Position numbers and translations under genes: made by a program
Shown here: positions 34,336-42,732 of the stretch, in pieces
How positions within the stretch are numbered: the stretch's first letter is position 1
How the letters are laid out: every line of letters starts with the position of its first letter
Assembly: GCF_042646385.1 (NCBI RefSeq)
Contig: NZ_JBHRTO010000001.1
Span: 1,736,001-1,800,000, forward strand
Length of the DNA stretch: 64,000 bases
Direction of reading: 5' to 3'
Origin: Cypionkella sinensis
Lineage (GTDB): Bacteria > Pseudomonadota > Alphaproteobacteria > Rhodobacterales > Rhodobacteraceae
The notes under the pieces: generated by a model
Seen by the model: only the letters and a program-made list of their open reading frames with translations
The model's database searches: none
What the model was told of the DNA's origin: nothing

Positions 34336-34457
34336 CTTGGCGACAAGGGTTTCGTGAAACGTCTTTTGCTCTACCCGCTGAGCTACCTGCCGTGCGGCAG
34401 AGTGGGACTCGAACCCACGACCGAAAGATTAATGTAGTTCCACTGACATTCGCCAAG
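34336..34457 (-). ncRNA. Y-RNA-like gene 1 (complete permuted tRNA-like head)
   Basis: The outer helix is CTTGGCGA/TCGCCAAG and the inner helix is GTGGAAC/GTTTCAC, followed by ACTACA. The head contains every tRNA arm in circularly permuted order. The anticodon-stem 3' strand TCTTT comes first, then variable CGGTC, T-arm GTGGG-TTCGAGT-CCCAC (34402-34418) and acceptor stem closed by a GCAC loop (34386-34401). TA, D-arm GCTC-AGCGGGTA-GAGC (34368-34383) and anticodon-stem 5' strand AAAGA follow. The Y stem replaces the anticodon loop. This is the best tRNA mimic of the array and lies first after rsr. Confidence 0.87.
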
Positions 34458-34459
34458 CT

Positions 34460-34483
34460 GGTTCCGGCATTGCTGCCGAAACC
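34460..34483 (-). other. Hairpin with GNRA loop between rsr and the Y-RNA array
   Basis: GGTTTCGGCA-GCAA-TGCCGGAACC forms a 10-bp stem with a GCAA tetraloop, starting 4 nt after the rsr stop. No U-tract follows, so it is not an intrinsic terminator. It could protect the rsr mRNA 3' end or mark a processing site. Confidence 0.6.
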
Positions 34484-34487
34484 AAGG

Positions 34488-36047
34488 CTAAAGGGGGGTC
34501 GCCTCGATTTGGCCAACCCAATGATCTGCCCCCATCTCGCCCCGAGCAAACGCGGCGATCTGGTCGAAGACCGCATCAGAGAACCCGCCGATGTTCAGCA
34601 CATCTTCGCGTTCCTGCGCCTGGCTGGTGCCATAGGGCTGGATGTCGATGCAGACCAGCTTGGCGCGCGGGTTGCGTTCCTTCAGCTTGGCCCATTCCGC
34701 CATCATCCCCGTGGCCTGCGCCCCATGTGCTGCATCCACCCACGACTGGTTGTCCGACACAAAAACCACCAGATCCGGCGCGGTCTTTGCTGCGTTCAGC
34801 CACGCCAGAGGCGCCGAGCAGTTGGTTCCGCCCCCACCCAAAGCCGCCAGTTTGGCCGCATTGGTCAGCACGGTATCACGCGGTTCCAGCACGCAGGGGC
34901 GCACCGAAACCTCGAAGGGCAACACCAGCGCCGCACGATTGGCCCGCAACACCGCCGCAGAAACCAGCGCCGCCACGTCGATGCAGCGCACCGCCGACGT
35001 GGCCCCCTTGCGAAACCCCGTCACAGGTGACGACATCGACCCAGATACGTCTGGGCAAACCGCAACCAAGCCTTGCAGCGCCGGCACATTCGACACAGCC
35101 AGCTCCATCGCATCGTGCAAAGCGTCGCGCAGCGAGGGGCTTACCCTCGCCGACAGCGCCTTGAGCGTTGCCATCAACTGATACGGCAGAACCCGGGCTG
35201 CTTTCACCTTTGCAGGATCACGCAACACTTGCGCCACATGCTCGGCCACTCCGGCAACCGCAAAGGCTCCGTGGCGGTCGAACGTATTCAGGTTCTGCCG
35301 CAGCATCTGCCACGACCCTTTGCGGGCGATCTGCCCCCATTGCTCCGCCGTCAGCGGCAAATCGGTCAGCATCTGGAAAGGCACATCCGGCACTTCTGCC
35401 GTGGCACCCGCCCGAAAAGCCAGCCAGTCCTGCACCACCTGCGGCAGCGCCGCGGTATCCGCCGGTTTGCCGATAAGCCAAGCGTAAAACGCCGCCCGCG
35501 CCGCAGTTTCCGGTTTGGGGTGCACCATACGGATCACATCCGCCAGCGATGGGTCGTTTCCGACAGACGCCGCCAACAGCACCCGATCAGAGGCCGCATT
35601 CAGCCAAGCCTGCACCATCGCCTTGGGCCGAGACCCAAGCGACTTACGCCCCGTTTGCCCAGACCGAACGATCTGCACAAAGCTCCGCAGCATCCGCCCG
35701 CTGTCAACCACGCGGTTGAATACCAGTGCAAACAACGCCGGATCGCGCCGCGCCAGAACGGCAAGCAAGAAGGCTGGCGTGTCCTTCATATGCCCCTTGG
35801 AACGTACATGCAGGACGGTTTTCGCCAAAAATTCTGGCTCGACGGACTCTGCCAATGCAAGCAAACGGTTCACCTGCGGCGGTGTATCTTGGTAAAATGC
35901 ATCGCCAAACGTCCCGGTCATCGCCAGTTGCGCCAAGGCATGGGCATCGCTGTAGGCGTAGGCTTTTGCCTCAGCAAGGTTGCGGGCGGTTGCGTTGGGC
36001 AGCAACCGCCCGAAGGTTGCTGCAAACACGGATTTGTTTGCCATCAT
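34488..36047 (-). CDS. rsr: Rsr: bacterial Ro60 homologue, TROVE + vWA domains
   Basis: This 519-residue protein belongs to the Ro60/Rsr family. The N-terminal TROVE ring of HEAT-like repeats (about 20-330) has TPPQVNRLLALAESVEPEF, KTVLHVRSKGHMKDTPAFLL and RVVDSGRMLRSFVQIVRSG. The C-terminal von Willebrand A domain has an intact metal site DVSGSMSS (about residue 353) and LVVFVSDNQSWVDA. Rsr binds misfolded RNAs through its ring and Y RNAs on its surface. AAAGGAT precedes the ATG pair at 36047/36044; a longer upstream reading lacks a good start. It is the first gene of the unit rsr - Y RNAs - tRNA-Gln - Y RNA - rtcB. Confidence 0.94.
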   Translation of the reverse strand: MMANKSVFAATFGRLLPNATARNLAEAKAYAYSDAHALAQLAMTGTFGDAFYQDTPPQVNRLLALAESVEPEFLAKTVLHVRSKGHMKDTPAFLLAVLARRDPALFALVFNRVVDSGRMLRSFVQIVRSGQTGRKSLGSRPKAMVQAWLNAASDRVLLAASVGNDPSLADVIRMVHPKPETAARAAFYAWLIGKPADTAALPQVVQDWLAFRAGATAEVPDVPFQMLTDLPLTAEQWGQIARKGSWQMLRQNLNTFDRHGAFAVAGVAEHVAQVLRDPAKVKAARVLPYQLMATLKALSARVSPSLRDALHDAMELAVSNVPALQGLVAVCPDVSGSMSSPVTGFRKGATSAVRCIDVAALVSAAVLRANRAALVLPFEVSVRPCVLEPRDTVLTNAAKLAALGGGGTNCSAPLAWLNAAKTAPDLVVFVSDNQSWVDAAHGAQATGMMAEWAKLKERNPRAKLVCIDIQPYGTSQAQEREDVLNIGGFSDAVFDQIAAFARGEMGADHWVGQIEATPL

Positions 36048-36143
36048 CTTTATCCTTTTGTTTTCGTGAGTATTTTTTGCCGGATCTCCCTGAAAAAGAA
36101 AAGCTTTCGGTGAAAACTGCCTAAGCCTATGAATCCAAAGCGA

Positions 36144-36160
36144 AATCAACAGAATCGCCG
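36144..36160 (-). promoter_or_regulatory. Possible sigma-54 promoter of the rsr unit
   Basis: On the minus strand CGGCGATTCTGTTGATT has GG and TTG at the spacing of the -24/-12 consensus (TGGCAC-N5-TTGCA), but with A in place of the -12 C and poor -24 flanks. It lies about 100 nt before rsr and between rsr and the divergent rtcR. An RtcR-dependent promoter is expected here; this is only the best local match. Confidence 0.3.
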
Positions 36161-36219
36161 AAAATCCTTTCAAAATTTTCTATCCACTGGTATCGTGCTT
36201 TATCAGTTTGGATAAGATC

Positions 36220-37812
36220 ATGCGCAATGTCGTTATCGGTTTCCTCGGCACCCAACTGGATATGGGGAGAAATCGCGCCTGGCGGCCTTCGGTTGAACTG
36301 ACCCGCCACGCCAAATTTCCGGTGGATCGCTTCGAATTGCTGCACGATCAGCGCTACGCCACTTTGGCGGGGCGCATTCAGCAGGCCATCGCTGCGGTCT
36401 CACCCGAAACCGAAGTCCGCCTCGTGCAGATGGACATGGCGAACCCTTGGGATTTCGAAGAGGTCTACGGCAAGCTGTTTGATTTCGCCAAAGATTACGG
36501 CTTTGACGAAGATCGCGAGCGGTATCATGTGCACCTGACCACCGGCACGCATGTGGCGCAAATCTGCTGGTTCTTGCTCACCGAAAGCCGCCATATCCCT
36601 GCAAAGCTTCTGCAATCCGGCCCACCGCGTGGCGACAACATGCAGTATGGCACGCTTGATATCATCGATCTTGATCTGTCGCGCTATAACGCGCTGCAAC
36701 AACGCTTTGACGCGATCAATCGCGATTCTGTTTCCTTGCTCAAGGGCGGCATTGAAAGTCAGACGCCCGCGTATAACGCTTTGATTGATCGGCTGGAAAT
36801 GGTGGTCACCCATTCAGATGCACCGCTGTTGCTACTTGGCGAAAATGGCACGGGCAAAAGCCGTCTTGCGCAGCAGATCTACGAGCTAAAGCTGCAACGC
36901 CGCCGCGTAAAGGGTCGCTTGGTGCAGATCAATTGCGCGACGCTGAGGGGTGCCAATGCTTTGCCCGCGCTTTTTGGTCAGCGCCGTTCTGTGACCGGCA
37001 TCGCGGGCACGGAACGCGCAGGCCTCCTGCGCGAGGCCGATGGCGGCGTGCTTTTGCTGGAAGAGATCGATGAATTGGAACCCGATGCCCAGGCTTTCTT
37101 GCTGCAAGCAATTGAGACGGGGCGCTACTATCCAGTGGGTTCAGACAGTGAGGTGACCTCCCGCTTTCAGCTTATCGCTACCGCCAACACTGAATTGGGA
37201 ACACTGGTTGGATCAAATCGTTTGCGCCCTGATCTGTTCACCGTTCTGAACCAATGGTGCTTCCGCATTCCGCCACTTCGCGCCCGACGTGCCGATATCG
37301 AAGCCCATCTTGCCCATTTCCGTGCCAACGCCGAACGCACGCTGGGCCATTCTGTTGGATTTAACGCCGATGCCATGGGCCGCTTTGTGCGTTTCGCCCG
37401 TGATGCGGCAACACCTTGGCGAGGGAACTTCCGTGACCTATCGGCTTCTGTGCACCGCCTTTGCACCTTGGCAGAGCGCGGCCGTGTGACCGTGGCTATG
37501 GTTGAAGAAGAAATTGAAACGCTTAACCAGCAATGGCGATCGACAGCCGCCGACGCTGATCTGGAGCTTTTGGCCGCGGTGTTACCGGCCCCCCAATCAT
37601 TGGATGAGTTCGACCGCGCCCAACTCGCCGCCGTCATTCGAGCGTGTCGTGAAAGCCCTAATGTAAGCGCAGCAGGTCGCAGACTATTCGCGGCTTCGCG
37701 CCAGAACAAAATCAGCCAAAACGACGCCGATCGCTTACGCAAATACCTCGCACGTTTTGAGTTGGATTGGGCCTCGGTTCAAACACTCGGGACAAGTAAT
37801 AGAGCGATCTGA
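36220..37812 (+). CDS. rtcR: RtcR: sigma-54-dependent activator of the RNA-repair operon
   Basis: This 530-residue regulator has an N-terminal CARF-like RtcR domain (about 1-180, MRNVVIGFLGTQLDMG and HLTTGTHVAQICWFLLTES). An AAA+ domain follows, with Walker A GENGTGKSRL (about 205) and Walker B GGVLLLEEIDEL. The usual GAFTGA sigma-54 contact loop appears as SVTGIAGTERAGLL. A C-terminal helix-turn-helix region ends the protein (AAGRRLFAASRQNKISQNDADRLRKYL). In other bacteria the CARF domain senses RNA ends or tRNA fragments and switches on rsr/rtcB. ATG 36220 matches the family start better than TTG 36208. Divergent from rsr. Confidence 0.92.
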   Translation: MRNVVIGFLGTQLDMGRNRAWRPSVELTRHAKFPVDRFELLHDQRYATLAGRIQQAIAAVSPETEVRLVQMDMANPWDFEEVYGKLFDFAKDYGFDEDRERYHVHLTTGTHVAQICWFLLTESRHIPAKLLQSGPPRGDNMQYGTLDIIDLDLSRYNALQQRFDAINRDSVSLLKGGIESQTPAYNALIDRLEMVVTHSDAPLLLLGENGTGKSRLAQQIYELKLQRRRVKGRLVQINCATLRGANALPALFGQRRSVTGIAGTERAGLLREADGGVLLLEEIDELEPDAQAFLLQAIETGRYYPVGSDSEVTSRFQLIATANTELGTLVGSNRLRPDLFTVLNQWCFRIPPLRARRADIEAHLAHFRANAERTLGHSVGFNADAMGRFVRFARDAATPWRGNFRDLSASVHRLCTLAERGRVTVAMVEEEIETLNQQWRSTAADADLELLAAVLPAPQSLDEFDRAQLAAVIRACRESPNVSAAGRRLFAASRQNKISQNDADRLRKYLARFELDWASVQTLGTSNRAI

Positions 37813-38681
37813 AGGAAACCCGGCGAATAGTGCGCGCCAAACCGTTGGTTAGACGAAATCCCCGTAGAGCCAAATTGGGCCAGTTCCCCCTGTGACCGAT
37901 GGGGCAGAGGCCACACCGCAGGCGACATGAACAATTCCCCCTGACCTGCCCTCCGGAATTTCTATCAGTCTGATGGAGAGTCTGCCCAACCTGAAGGCGC
38001 AGAGGAGTTGAGGAAAAGCCGTTTCAGTGTCAGGCGGCGAACAGGGACTGAGTTTCGGCGCCCTTGGCTACCATGCTGGCCAAAGGCCCGCCAAATTCGC
38101 CCACAATGCGGCTAAAATGGCCCCCCGACCCTACTTCTTAGGAATTTAAGGTGCCGACTCAGCGGCCAAGGCAAATATTATCGACTTATTTCCTTTTATT
38201 TCAATATTTTAAGTATGCGCATACTATTTGTTTTGTGCGCAGCCTTCTCCTTTTTCCGTCAATTACCGCGACTTGCAAATGCTTGTATTGAAGCAGTTTT
38301 TCGATTCTTCTGAAGGACGATGCAGCTCGTCTTGCGCATGCTTTCCCTTTTTCTGGCTAGCACTTGCAATCAGGCGTTTAACAACGCGCAGCATCCTTGC
38401 ACCCGCGGCCTGATCGAAGCGTGCGGGGGCCGGACCCCGCAATATTCACGGCGCTATTCACGCGCCTGCCCCGCGCCTGGAGAGCGGAATGCCTAACCCT
38501 AAGCCTGTGGTTATCCAGTGTCCCATGCGCCAGGCGATGCGCGACATAGGAAGTGGCATCTGGGAAGGTGGCATCTGGGCGCAAAGCCACCTGACTGATC
38601 GGGCGATGCTGGCCAGCAGGCCAGGGAACCAATACCGCCTGCCCACGTTGACAATCGCTTCGCAAAAAGTGGGTCTCAAAA
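37813..38681. other. 869-base gene-poor region with insertion-sequence-like debris
   Basis: No convincing gene. On the minus strand about 38030-38115 there is a short in-frame tail, SRIVGEFGGPLASMVAKG then AETQSLFAA and a stop, with a stop just upstream; it looks like the end of a lost protein, perhaps a transposase. The AT-rich stretch 38160-38240 and tandem GTGGCATCTGGGAAG/GTGGCATCTGGGCGC-like repeats near 38553 are unexplained. It marks the right border of the RNA-repair island. Confidence 0.4.
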
Positions 38682-40253
38682 GTGCAAAGTCGAATCGCGA
38701 TTGTGGGCACTGGCCCCACTGGTGTTTATGCGTTCAAGGCGTTGAGCGAGAAACTGCCCAATGCCGCATTCTCGCTCTTTGAGCGTGGCGATGAGGCTGG
38801 GGTGGGGATGCCTTACTCGGCTGAAAGTTCCAGCCGTTACATGCTGGCCAATATTGCCAGCATCGAAATTCCGCCCGTGACGACCACCTATCTGGAATGG
38901 CTGAAATCTTTGCCGGCAGATCGCTTGCACCGCTACGATCTGACACATAAAGACCTGCATGACCGCTTGTTCACGCCGCGGTTGTTGCTGGGCGAATACT
39001 TCCGTGCGCAGTTTCTGGAGTTGTGTGACCGCGCTGTCGGCCAAGGGTCAAAAGTGGTGGTTGCCGAGCAGACTTCTGTCACCGATGTGATTGTAGAGGC
39101 TGGGCAGGTTTATTTGCTGACCCACAACACCGCGACCGATGTGGAACGCCGCGAGGGGCCGTTTGACCGCATCGTGTTGGCCACCGGTCATGACTTCCCG
39201 GATGAAGACGAGGCGACGCGGAGATACTTTCCCAGCCCTTGGTCAGGCCTGATCCAGGCCGATATCCCCGCTGCGCGCGTGGGCATCATGGGAACCTCGC
39301 TGTCGTCGATTGATGCGGCGATGGCGGTGGTCAACCAGCATGGCCGCTTCCGAGCCAAGGGGGACGATCTGACGTTTCAAACCAAGGCAAGCGATCTGCA
39401 CGTCACGCTGATGTCCTGGACCGGGGTTTTGCCAGAAGCCGACTTTTACTGCCCCCTGCCCTATCGGCCGCTGAAGGTGATGACTGACGAAGCCATCGCG
39501 CGCGCGGCGGCAAGCGATGCGCCGTTGGATGCGATGTTCGCGTTGTTGCAGGAGGAGGTCAGCCAGGTCGATTCAGCCTATGCCCGCAAGATCGGGCTGC
39601 AAACCTTGACGGCTGACACGTTCGAGGCGGCCTATTTCGAAACGCGGCTTGGTGCAGACCCGTTTCGCTGGGCGCGCAAGAATCTGGACGAGGTAGAGCG
39701 CAATAAGGCCAACAAAGTCACCGTGGCTTGGCGCTACGCCCTGCTGCGCATGCACGAGAAGTTCGAGGAAATCGTGCCGGAGCTGAACGAGGCCGATCGC
39801 GCGCGCTTCGACGCGGGCTTGAAGAAGGTGTTCGTCGACAACTACGCCGCCGTACCGTCAGAATCGATCCGCAGGCTGCTGGCTTTGCGGGATGCGGGCG
39901 TGTTGTCGGTGATGGGTTTGGGTGAGGATTACAAACTGGATCACACGGCCAAAGGCACGGTCATCGTGGCGCATGGCGAGACGCATAAGTTTGACGTGTT
40001 CATTGATGCGCGCGGGCAAAAGCCATTGACCAGCAAGGATATTCCTTTTCCTTCGCTGCGTGCGGCGGTGCTGAAGGCGGGTCAGGAGATACCTCAGACC
40101 GATGAACGTTTTTGCCTGACGGATGTGCCGGATTACGCCGGGCGGGTCTATCTTGCAGCACTGCCTTGGCTGATGCATGACCGCCCCTTTGTGCAGGGGA
40201 TCACTGCAAGCGCCGGGATGGCGGAAATTCTGGGTGAAGCTGTGGCCGCCTGA
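38682..40253 (+). CDS. FAD/NAD(P)-binding protein
   Basis: This 523-residue flavoprotein-like protein has an N-terminal dinucleotide fold (RIAIVGTGPTGVYAFKALSE, residues 4-23). A long NAD_binding_9-type region (ESSSRYMLANIASIEIPP) and a second nucleotide motif RVGIMGTSLSSIDAAMAV (about 205) follow. Such proteins are often annotated as HI0933/AidA-like oxidoreductases of unknown substrate. It starts at GTG 38682, without a strong ribosome site. It is followed by glgX on the same strand after 108 bases, but no functional link is evident. Confidence 0.78.
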   Translation: MQSRIAIVGTGPTGVYAFKALSEKLPNAAFSLFERGDEAGVGMPYSAESSSRYMLANIASIEIPPVTTTYLEWLKSLPADRLHRYDLTHKDLHDRLFTPRLLLGEYFRAQFLELCDRAVGQGSKVVVAEQTSVTDVIVEAGQVYLLTHNTATDVERREGPFDRIVLATGHDFPDEDEATRRYFPSPWSGLIQADIPAARVGIMGTSLSSIDAAMAVVNQHGRFRAKGDDLTFQTKASDLHVTLMSWTGVLPEADFYCPLPYRPLKVMTDEAIARAAASDAPLDAMFALLQEEVSQVDSAYARKIGLQTLTADTFEAAYFETRLGADPFRWARKNLDEVERNKANKVTVAWRYALLRMHEKFEEIVPELNEADRARFDAGLKKVFVDNYAAVPSESIRRLLALRDAGVLSVMGLGEDYKLDHTAKGTVIVAHGETHKFDVFIDARGQKPLTSKDIPFPSLRAAVLKAGQEIPQTDERFCLTDVPDYAGRVYLAALPWLMHDRPFVQGITASAGMAEILGEAVAA

Positions 40254-40361
40254 TGGCAGCGGGGCCGCCGTGTTGGTTCAGATATCTTTCTGCAATGCAG
40301 CGGAACCTAGGGCGAGCCAGCACGTTTGATTATCGCATCATTCAAAAAGGACACCGCCACC

Positions 40362-42422
40362 ATGCTGGATCAGCCAAAGCAGACTGCCGCATTTGATATG
40401 TCTGCTGGCCGCAGCGACACGCTCGGCGCGGTGGCCGATGCAGAGGGCACCAATTTCGCGCTTTTCTCGGAACATGCGACGCGGGTTGAGCTTTGCCTTT
40501 ATGATGCCTCGGGTCAGGTCGAGACGCAGCGCCTTGATTTGCCCAAGATGGAAGGCGGCATCTGGTATGGCTATCTTCCGGGTATTGCGCCGGGGCAGGC
40601 TTATGGCTACCGCGTCCATGGCCCATTCGCGCCCGAGCAAGGTCATCGCTTTAACCCGGCCAAGCTCGTGCTGGACCCCTATGCGATGGAACTGACCGGA
40701 GATCTGGTCTGGGATGATGCGCTGTTCGGCTATCCGGTGGGTGGATCGGATACCGAGTTGGACAATCGCGACTCGGCCCCTTTCATGCCGAAATGCGTGG
40801 TCGCTGACCCAAGCTTTGATTGGGATGCCGAAAAGGCGTTGAACCACGCTTGGGAAGATACGGTGATCTATGAGGCGCATGTCAAAGGCCTGACCCAATT
40901 GCATCCAGACGTGCCGGAGGCGGATCGGGGCAGCTTTGCCGGTCTGGCGAGTGATGCGGTGATCGCGCATCTGCACCGGATTGGCGCGACCGCGATTGAG
41001 TTGCTGCCAATTCACGGCTTTGTGCAGGACCGTCATCTTGTGGAAAAGGGCCTGTCAAACTATTGGGGTTACAACACGATTTCCTTCTTCGCCCCGAACC
41101 GCCCCTATCTGAAATCCGGCTACATCCGCGAAGTAAAGCAAGCGATCCGCCGCTTTCACGCCGCAGGCATCGAGGTTATTCTGGATGTGGTCTATAACCA
41201 CACCGCCGAAGGCAACGAGCTTGGGCCGACCTTGTCTTTCCGCGGCATCGACAATGCCAGCTATTACCTGCTGTCGCCTGACAACCCTCAGCACGGCTTT
41301 GACACCACCGGCACCGGCAACACGCTGAACATCGCGCATCCTATGGTGCTGCGCATGGTGCTGGACAGCCTGCGCTATTGGGTCGAGGCGATGCATGTCG
41401 ACGGGTTCCGCTTTGACCTGGCCTCAACCCTTGGGCGCGAGCCGTCTGGCTTTGAACGTGAAGGCGCTTTCTTTAATGCGATCCGCCAAGACCCGGTACT
41501 CTCCAAGGTGAAACTGATCGCCGAGCCGTGGGATATTGGCGAAGGCGGCTATCAAGTCGGCGGCTTCCCGTGGCCGTTCCGCGAATGGAATGACAAGGCC
41601 CGCGACGACATGCGCGCGTTTTGGCGGCGTGACAGTGGCTTGGCACCGCAACTGTCGCAACGGCTGCTCGGCTCGCCCACGCAGTTCAACCATTCCAACC
41701 GTCCGGCAACATCTTCAGTCAACTTTCTGGCCGCCCATGACGGCTTCACGCTGGCTGACACTGTGGCCTATGACGGCAAACACAATGACGCGAATGGCGA
41801 AGATGGTGCGGATGGCCATTCCAACAATCTGTCGCATAACCTAGGTGCCGAAGGCCCGACCGAGGATGCCGGCATCCTTGAGGCGCGTCGCCGCCGGGTG
41901 CGCGGGATGTTGGCCACTCTGGCGCTGTCGCAGGGTGTTCCGATGGTGCTTGCAGGCGATGAATTTGGCCAAACGCAGGGCGGCAACAACAACGCCTATT
42001 GTCAGGACAACGAGACAACCTGGCTTGGCTGGGACAAGGCAGATCAGGAGCTGATCACGGCCGTCAGCGACCTGCTGGCTTTCCGCAAAGAGACCGGGAT
42101 GTCGCGCGCGGGGTTTGCACAAGGCGATGGCGCAGCAGACGGTGCGATGGTTGCCCAGTGGCTGCATCCGCGTGGCGGTGAGATGACCGATGATGACTGG
42201 CAGACAGAGGGCGCGTCCTGCGTCATGCTGCGGCTGGCGCGCCCTGAGCAAGCTGACCTGCTGATGTGCCTGAATGCCGCTGACCGGATGAGCGTTGCGC
42301 TGCCCGATGGCGAATGGATTAAGCGGATCGACACCACGCAGACACCGGTGCGTGTGGAGGAGAGGTTGTCAGGGTCGGTGGAGATCGAATGGCAGTCGGT
42401 GACGGTTTTTGAATCAGTCTGA
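40362..42422 (+). CDS. glgX: Glycogen debranching enzyme GlgX
   Basis: This 686-residue GH13 isoamylase-type enzyme trims phosphorylase-limited branches. An N-terminal CBM48 domain (GRSDTLGAVADAEGTNFALFSE split near residue 20, GYRVHGPFAPEQGHRFNPAKL) precedes the catalytic barrel. The barrel shows ILDVVYNHTAEG (about 285), nucleophile in MHVDGFRFDLA (about 348), acid in LIAEPWDIG (about 388) and LAAHDGFTL (about 460). The ATG at 40362 is preceded by AAAGG; a longer upstream start lacks homology. No other glycogen genes are adjacent. Confidence 0.93.
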   Translation: MLDQPKQTAAFDMSAGRSDTLGAVADAEGTNFALFSEHATRVELCLYDASGQVETQRLDLPKMEGGIWYGYLPGIAPGQAYGYRVHGPFAPEQGHRFNPAKLVLDPYAMELTGDLVWDDALFGYPVGGSDTELDNRDSAPFMPKCVVADPSFDWDAEKALNHAWEDTVIYEAHVKGLTQLHPDVPEADRGSFAGLASDAVIAHLHRIGATAIELLPIHGFVQDRHLVEKGLSNYWGYNTISFFAPNRPYLKSGYIREVKQAIRRFHAAGIEVILDVVYNHTAEGNELGPTLSFRGIDNASYYLLSPDNPQHGFDTTGTGNTLNIAHPMVLRMVLDSLRYWVEAMHVDGFRFDLASTLGREPSGFEREGAFFNAIRQDPVLSKVKLIAEPWDIGEGGYQVGGFPWPFREWNDKARDDMRAFWRRDSGLAPQLSQRLLGSPTQFNHSNRPATSSVNFLAAHDGFTLADTVAYDGKHNDANGEDGADGHSNNLSHNLGAEGPTEDAGILEARRRRVRGMLATLALSQGVPMVLAGDEFGQTQGGNNNAYCQDNETTWLGWDKADQELITAVSDLLAFRKETGMSRAGFAQGDGAADGAMVAQWLHPRGGEMTDDDWQTEGASCVMLRLARPEQADLLMCLNAADRMSVALPDGEWIKRIDTTQTPVRVEERLSGSVEIEWQSVTVFESV

Positions 42423-42460
42423 TTTTCAAGCAGTCTGACGGGTGGCGTAACTGCCCGAGA

Positions 42461-42490
42461 TGCCCGCGTCTCTGACGCGGGCATTATTTT
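42461..42490 (+). terminator. Terminator of glgX
   Basis: The stem TGCCCGCGT (42461-42469) / ACGCGGGCA (42475-42483) is followed by TTATTTT. Confidence 0.85.
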
Positions 42491-42589
42491 CATCCAGCTC
42501 AACGCGTCGAGGGCGGCAGGGGCAAGCCTTTCTGCTGCAAGTCTGGCGTGAAGGGGGGGGAGTGGTATAAAATACCAGTCTCTTAAAAT

Positions 42590-42610
42590 ATCGGCAGATT
42601 GCCGATTTTA
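42590..42610. other. Short hairpins in the glgX downstream region
   Basis: ATCGGCA (42590-42596) / TGCCGAT (42600-42606) is followed by TTTA and could be a second weak terminator. A palindrome GGTAT-AAA-ATACC lies about 25 bases before it. A GCCGGGG/CCCCGGC hairpin (42678-42705) lies between here and the end of the next minus-strand gene. The region 42423-42732 holds nothing else I can support. Confidence 0.45.
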
Positions 42611-42732
42611 TGGCATTACCGTTCCACATTTATATTCACACAATCCAAAGCGAGGGATCTGCATAGATCATGATGAAGCCGGGGCCGCTTAAAAGAGACC
42701 CCGGCAGGATTTTATTTGTGGATCTGATCTGC

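Noticed and set aside
33660..34440. Cluster of decayed or pseudo-tRNA genes
   Set aside because: T-arm and D-arm fragments are in permuted order with capped acceptor stems, and are enclosed by covarying helices repeated six times. That fits Y RNAs rather than degraded tRNAs; only 33759-33834 is a normal tRNA.
33629..34457. CRISPR-like array
   Set aside because: The repeated motifs come as two different halves that pair with each other, the unit length varies from 84 to 127 nt, and there are no cas genes.
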